Origin: Pedobacter jeongneungensis
GTDB lineage: Bacteria; Bacteroidota; Bacteroidia; Sphingobacteriales; Sphingobacteriaceae
Length of the DNA stretch: 64,000 nt
NCBI RefSeq assembly: GCF_000633455.1
Contig: NZ_AYMG01000008.1
Coordinates: forward strand, 62,001 to 126,000
Direction of reading: 5' to 3'
Program-made: the position numbers and the translations under genes
Notes under the pieces: generated by a model
What the model was told of the DNA's origin: nothing
What the model saw: the letters and a program-made list of their open reading frames with translations, nothing else
Database searches by the model: none
Shown here: in pieces, positions 62,588 to 64,000 of the stretch
Position numbering within the stretch: the stretch's first letter is position 1
Layout: every line of letters starts with the position of its first letter

Positions 62588-64000
62588 ATGAAACCTGTCT
62601 ACTTTATGCTCTTCCTCGCTATATTATGTACTTCGTGCAAGCGGCAGGTATTTTATGATGAATTTGATCCTGTTTTTAAAACAGGCGACAGTATTAAATG
62701 GTCGGCTAAAAACCTGGATCAAAAAGGATGGAAGATAGACCGAGGTTTTACGGGTAAAAATATCTTTTGGGTAAGGGCCAATGTAAAACTGATTTCCAAC
62801 GCTGGCGGGCGGTTAGGGCTTCAAGTGGATGCATTTGGCGCTTATGAAATTTATTGGGATGGTGTAAAAATCGGAAATAACGGAAAACCGGGCTCAATAA
62901 ATAAACAAGAGATTCCAGGAACAGAATGTCAATATTTCCTCCTCCCCGATTCGCTTTCGCAGCTGGGTTTACATACGGTGGCTTTACGTACTACCCAATT
63001 CAGTTACCCTAAATTACAACGTGGCATAGGCCTCAAACTGGATACTTATATCAACCTGATTAAAATACCTTTGATTATCTCATCGCTGATGTTTATCATG
63101 GCCGGGGCATTTTTTATCGCCTTCTTTTATTATGCTTTTCTGTATTTCAATAGTCATAAAAGGTCTTACCCGATACTCATATTCTCGATAATCTGTCTCC
63201 TGTTCTTTTCGCTGTTGATTATGGAGTACATTAAATATTATATCGAAATCCCCTATCCGCAGTTTTTCGTCCGTCTGGAAATTATCGGATGGTTAACCTT
63301 CTCGATATCAATACTGGTTCCGCTATATTTCAGTATCCAATTCAGGCTGAAAAGGAAATTATTATTGCTTTCGGCACTGCTTTTAACCCTAGTTTCGATC
63401 TATATTTATCATTACGGACATTATGATATTTCGGCCAGATACTACAGCTTCGCGATGTGGATTACCACAATGATCATCGTTTTAGAAGCCATTTACAGAA
63501 AAGAAAAGGGAAGTTTTTTGGTGCTGGCGGGCATGCTTGCCAGCACGGTGATGAACAGCTACCTGGTTTACGATTTTGGCATTTTTATCTTTTATACTTT
63601 TATTGTATTTGCGATGCTTTATCTCCACACCATCAAAATGCGGGAAATTGAACTGGCGCACGAATCTTCGCTATTGCTTTCCTCACGTCTGCAGTTGGAG
63701 CTAATCAAAAAGAACATACAACCACATTTTATCAAAAACACGCTTACCTCGCTGATGGATTGGGTGGAAGATTCGCCTAAACAAGGGGCCGAATTTATTC
63801 AGGCACTTGCCACTGAATTCGACATCATGAACAAAATAGCTGAAGAAAGCCTGATCCCTATCCGCCAGGAAATTTCGCTGTGCCAGATGCACCTAAAAGT
63901 AATGGGGTTTAGAAAAGAAATTGCCTATCAATGGGAAGATTTTGGGATAAAGGATGATGAACTGATACCTCCGGCGATCATTCACACTTTACTGGAAAAC
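62588..64000 (+). CDS. LytS-like sensor histidine kinase (3' truncated)
   Basis: 471 codons to the window edge, no stop. A lipoprotein-like N-terminus (MKPVYFMLFLAILCTSC), an extracytoplasmic beta domain (about 25-155), then seven membrane helices (about 160-350), and the start of the LytS-type kinase domain with phosphoacceptor His in KNIQPHFIKNTLTSLMDWV. The last residues IPPAIIHTLLEN are the ATP-binding N-box. Kinase partner is expected to be a LytTR regulator beyond the edge. The 7TM plus N-terminal domain resembles 7TMR-DISM receptors. Confidence 0.9.
   Translation, partial: MKPVYFMLFLAILCTSCKRQVFYDEFDPVFKTGDSIKWSAKNLDQKGWKIDRGFTGKNIFWVRANVKLISNAGGRLGLQVDAFGAYEIYWDGVKIGNNGKPGSINKQEIPGTECQYFLLPDSLSQLGLHTVALRTTQFSYPKLQRGIGLKLDTYINLIKIPLIISSLMFIMAGAFFIAFFYYAFLYFNSHKRSYPILIFSIICLLFFSLLIMEYIKYYIEIPYPQFFVRLEIIGWLTFSISILVPLYFSIQFRLKRKLLLLSALLLTLVSIYIYHYGHYDISARYYSFAMWITTMIIVLEAIYRKEKGSFLVLAGMLASTVMNSYLVYDFGIFIFYTFIVFAMLYLHTIKMREIELAHESSLLLSSRLQLELIKKNIQPHFIKNTLTSLMDWVEDSPKQGAEFIQALATEFDIMNKIAEESLIPIRQEISLCQMHLKVMGFRKEIAYQWEDFGIKDDELIPPAIIHTLLEN

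Overview
The window reads as a chromosomal segment of an AT-rich Bacteroidota, most likely family Sphingobacteriaceae and close to Pedobacter. The basis is the gene content: a SusC/SusD pair with its own ECF sigma and FecR anti-sigma, a PorP/SprF partner of a gliding-type (type B) C-terminal-domain giant protein, a CzcA-CzcC fused RND pump, a histone-H1-like 59-mer, a single short TatA, LytS-type kinases, and TAnnTTTG promoter boxes. The genus is inference. I see no rRNA, tRNA, CRISPR array, insertion sequence or prophage.

Layout. 0-4.3 kb: DUF4288 protein, LiaF-like membrane protein, a ChaN-family haem-uptake lipoprotein with a broken 3' end, mscL and rpoN. 4.3-9 kb: PorP/SprF-like protein and a 1182-residue secreted PKD protein. 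9-14.5 kb: housekeeping and orphan genes (tatA, HD phosphohydrolase, TetR plus UbiB-like kinase, lone receiver, DUF2807 protein) with dispersed palindromic repeats. 14.5-27 kb: one long leftward locus, ECF sigma, FecR, SusC, SusD, a peptidase-like lipoprotein, TlpA thioredoxin, subtilase and PDZ-aspartyl protease, a peptide- or protein-utilisation locus rather than a polysaccharide one. 27.4-38.3 kb: GAF protein, a metallophosphoesterase/outer-membrane-barrel fusion with a kinase-like middle, a YjiK-like propeller lipoprotein, ppk1, and an HD protein with a Pycsar-effector-like membrane domain that is translationally coupled to ppk1. 38.9-44.9 kb: divalent-metal RND efflux. 45-48.5 kb: histone-like protein, MFS pump with TetR regulator, a frameshifted lipoprotein.

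48.9-59.4 kb, rightward: a secreted protein, then a seven-gene operon (adaptor, TolC-like channel, ATPase, two MacB-type permeases, sigma-54 response regulator, histidine kinase) preceded by a clear -24/-12 sigma-54 promoter and by a 60-bp tetranucleotide microsatellite. The regulator in the operon needs RpoN, which this window also encodes. A VanZ-like protein and a lone receiver follow. 59.4-64 kb: a hairpin-rich gap, a TonB-dependent outer-membrane protein, and a LytS-like kinase cut by the window end.

Two genes carry single-base homopolymer indels, so sequencing error and real decay both need to be considered. At least three families of palindromic intergenic repeats recur. The most promising unusual units are the HD/Pycsar-effector-like/PPK1 couple, the phosphatase/kinase-like/barrel protein and the self-contained sigma-54 efflux operon.
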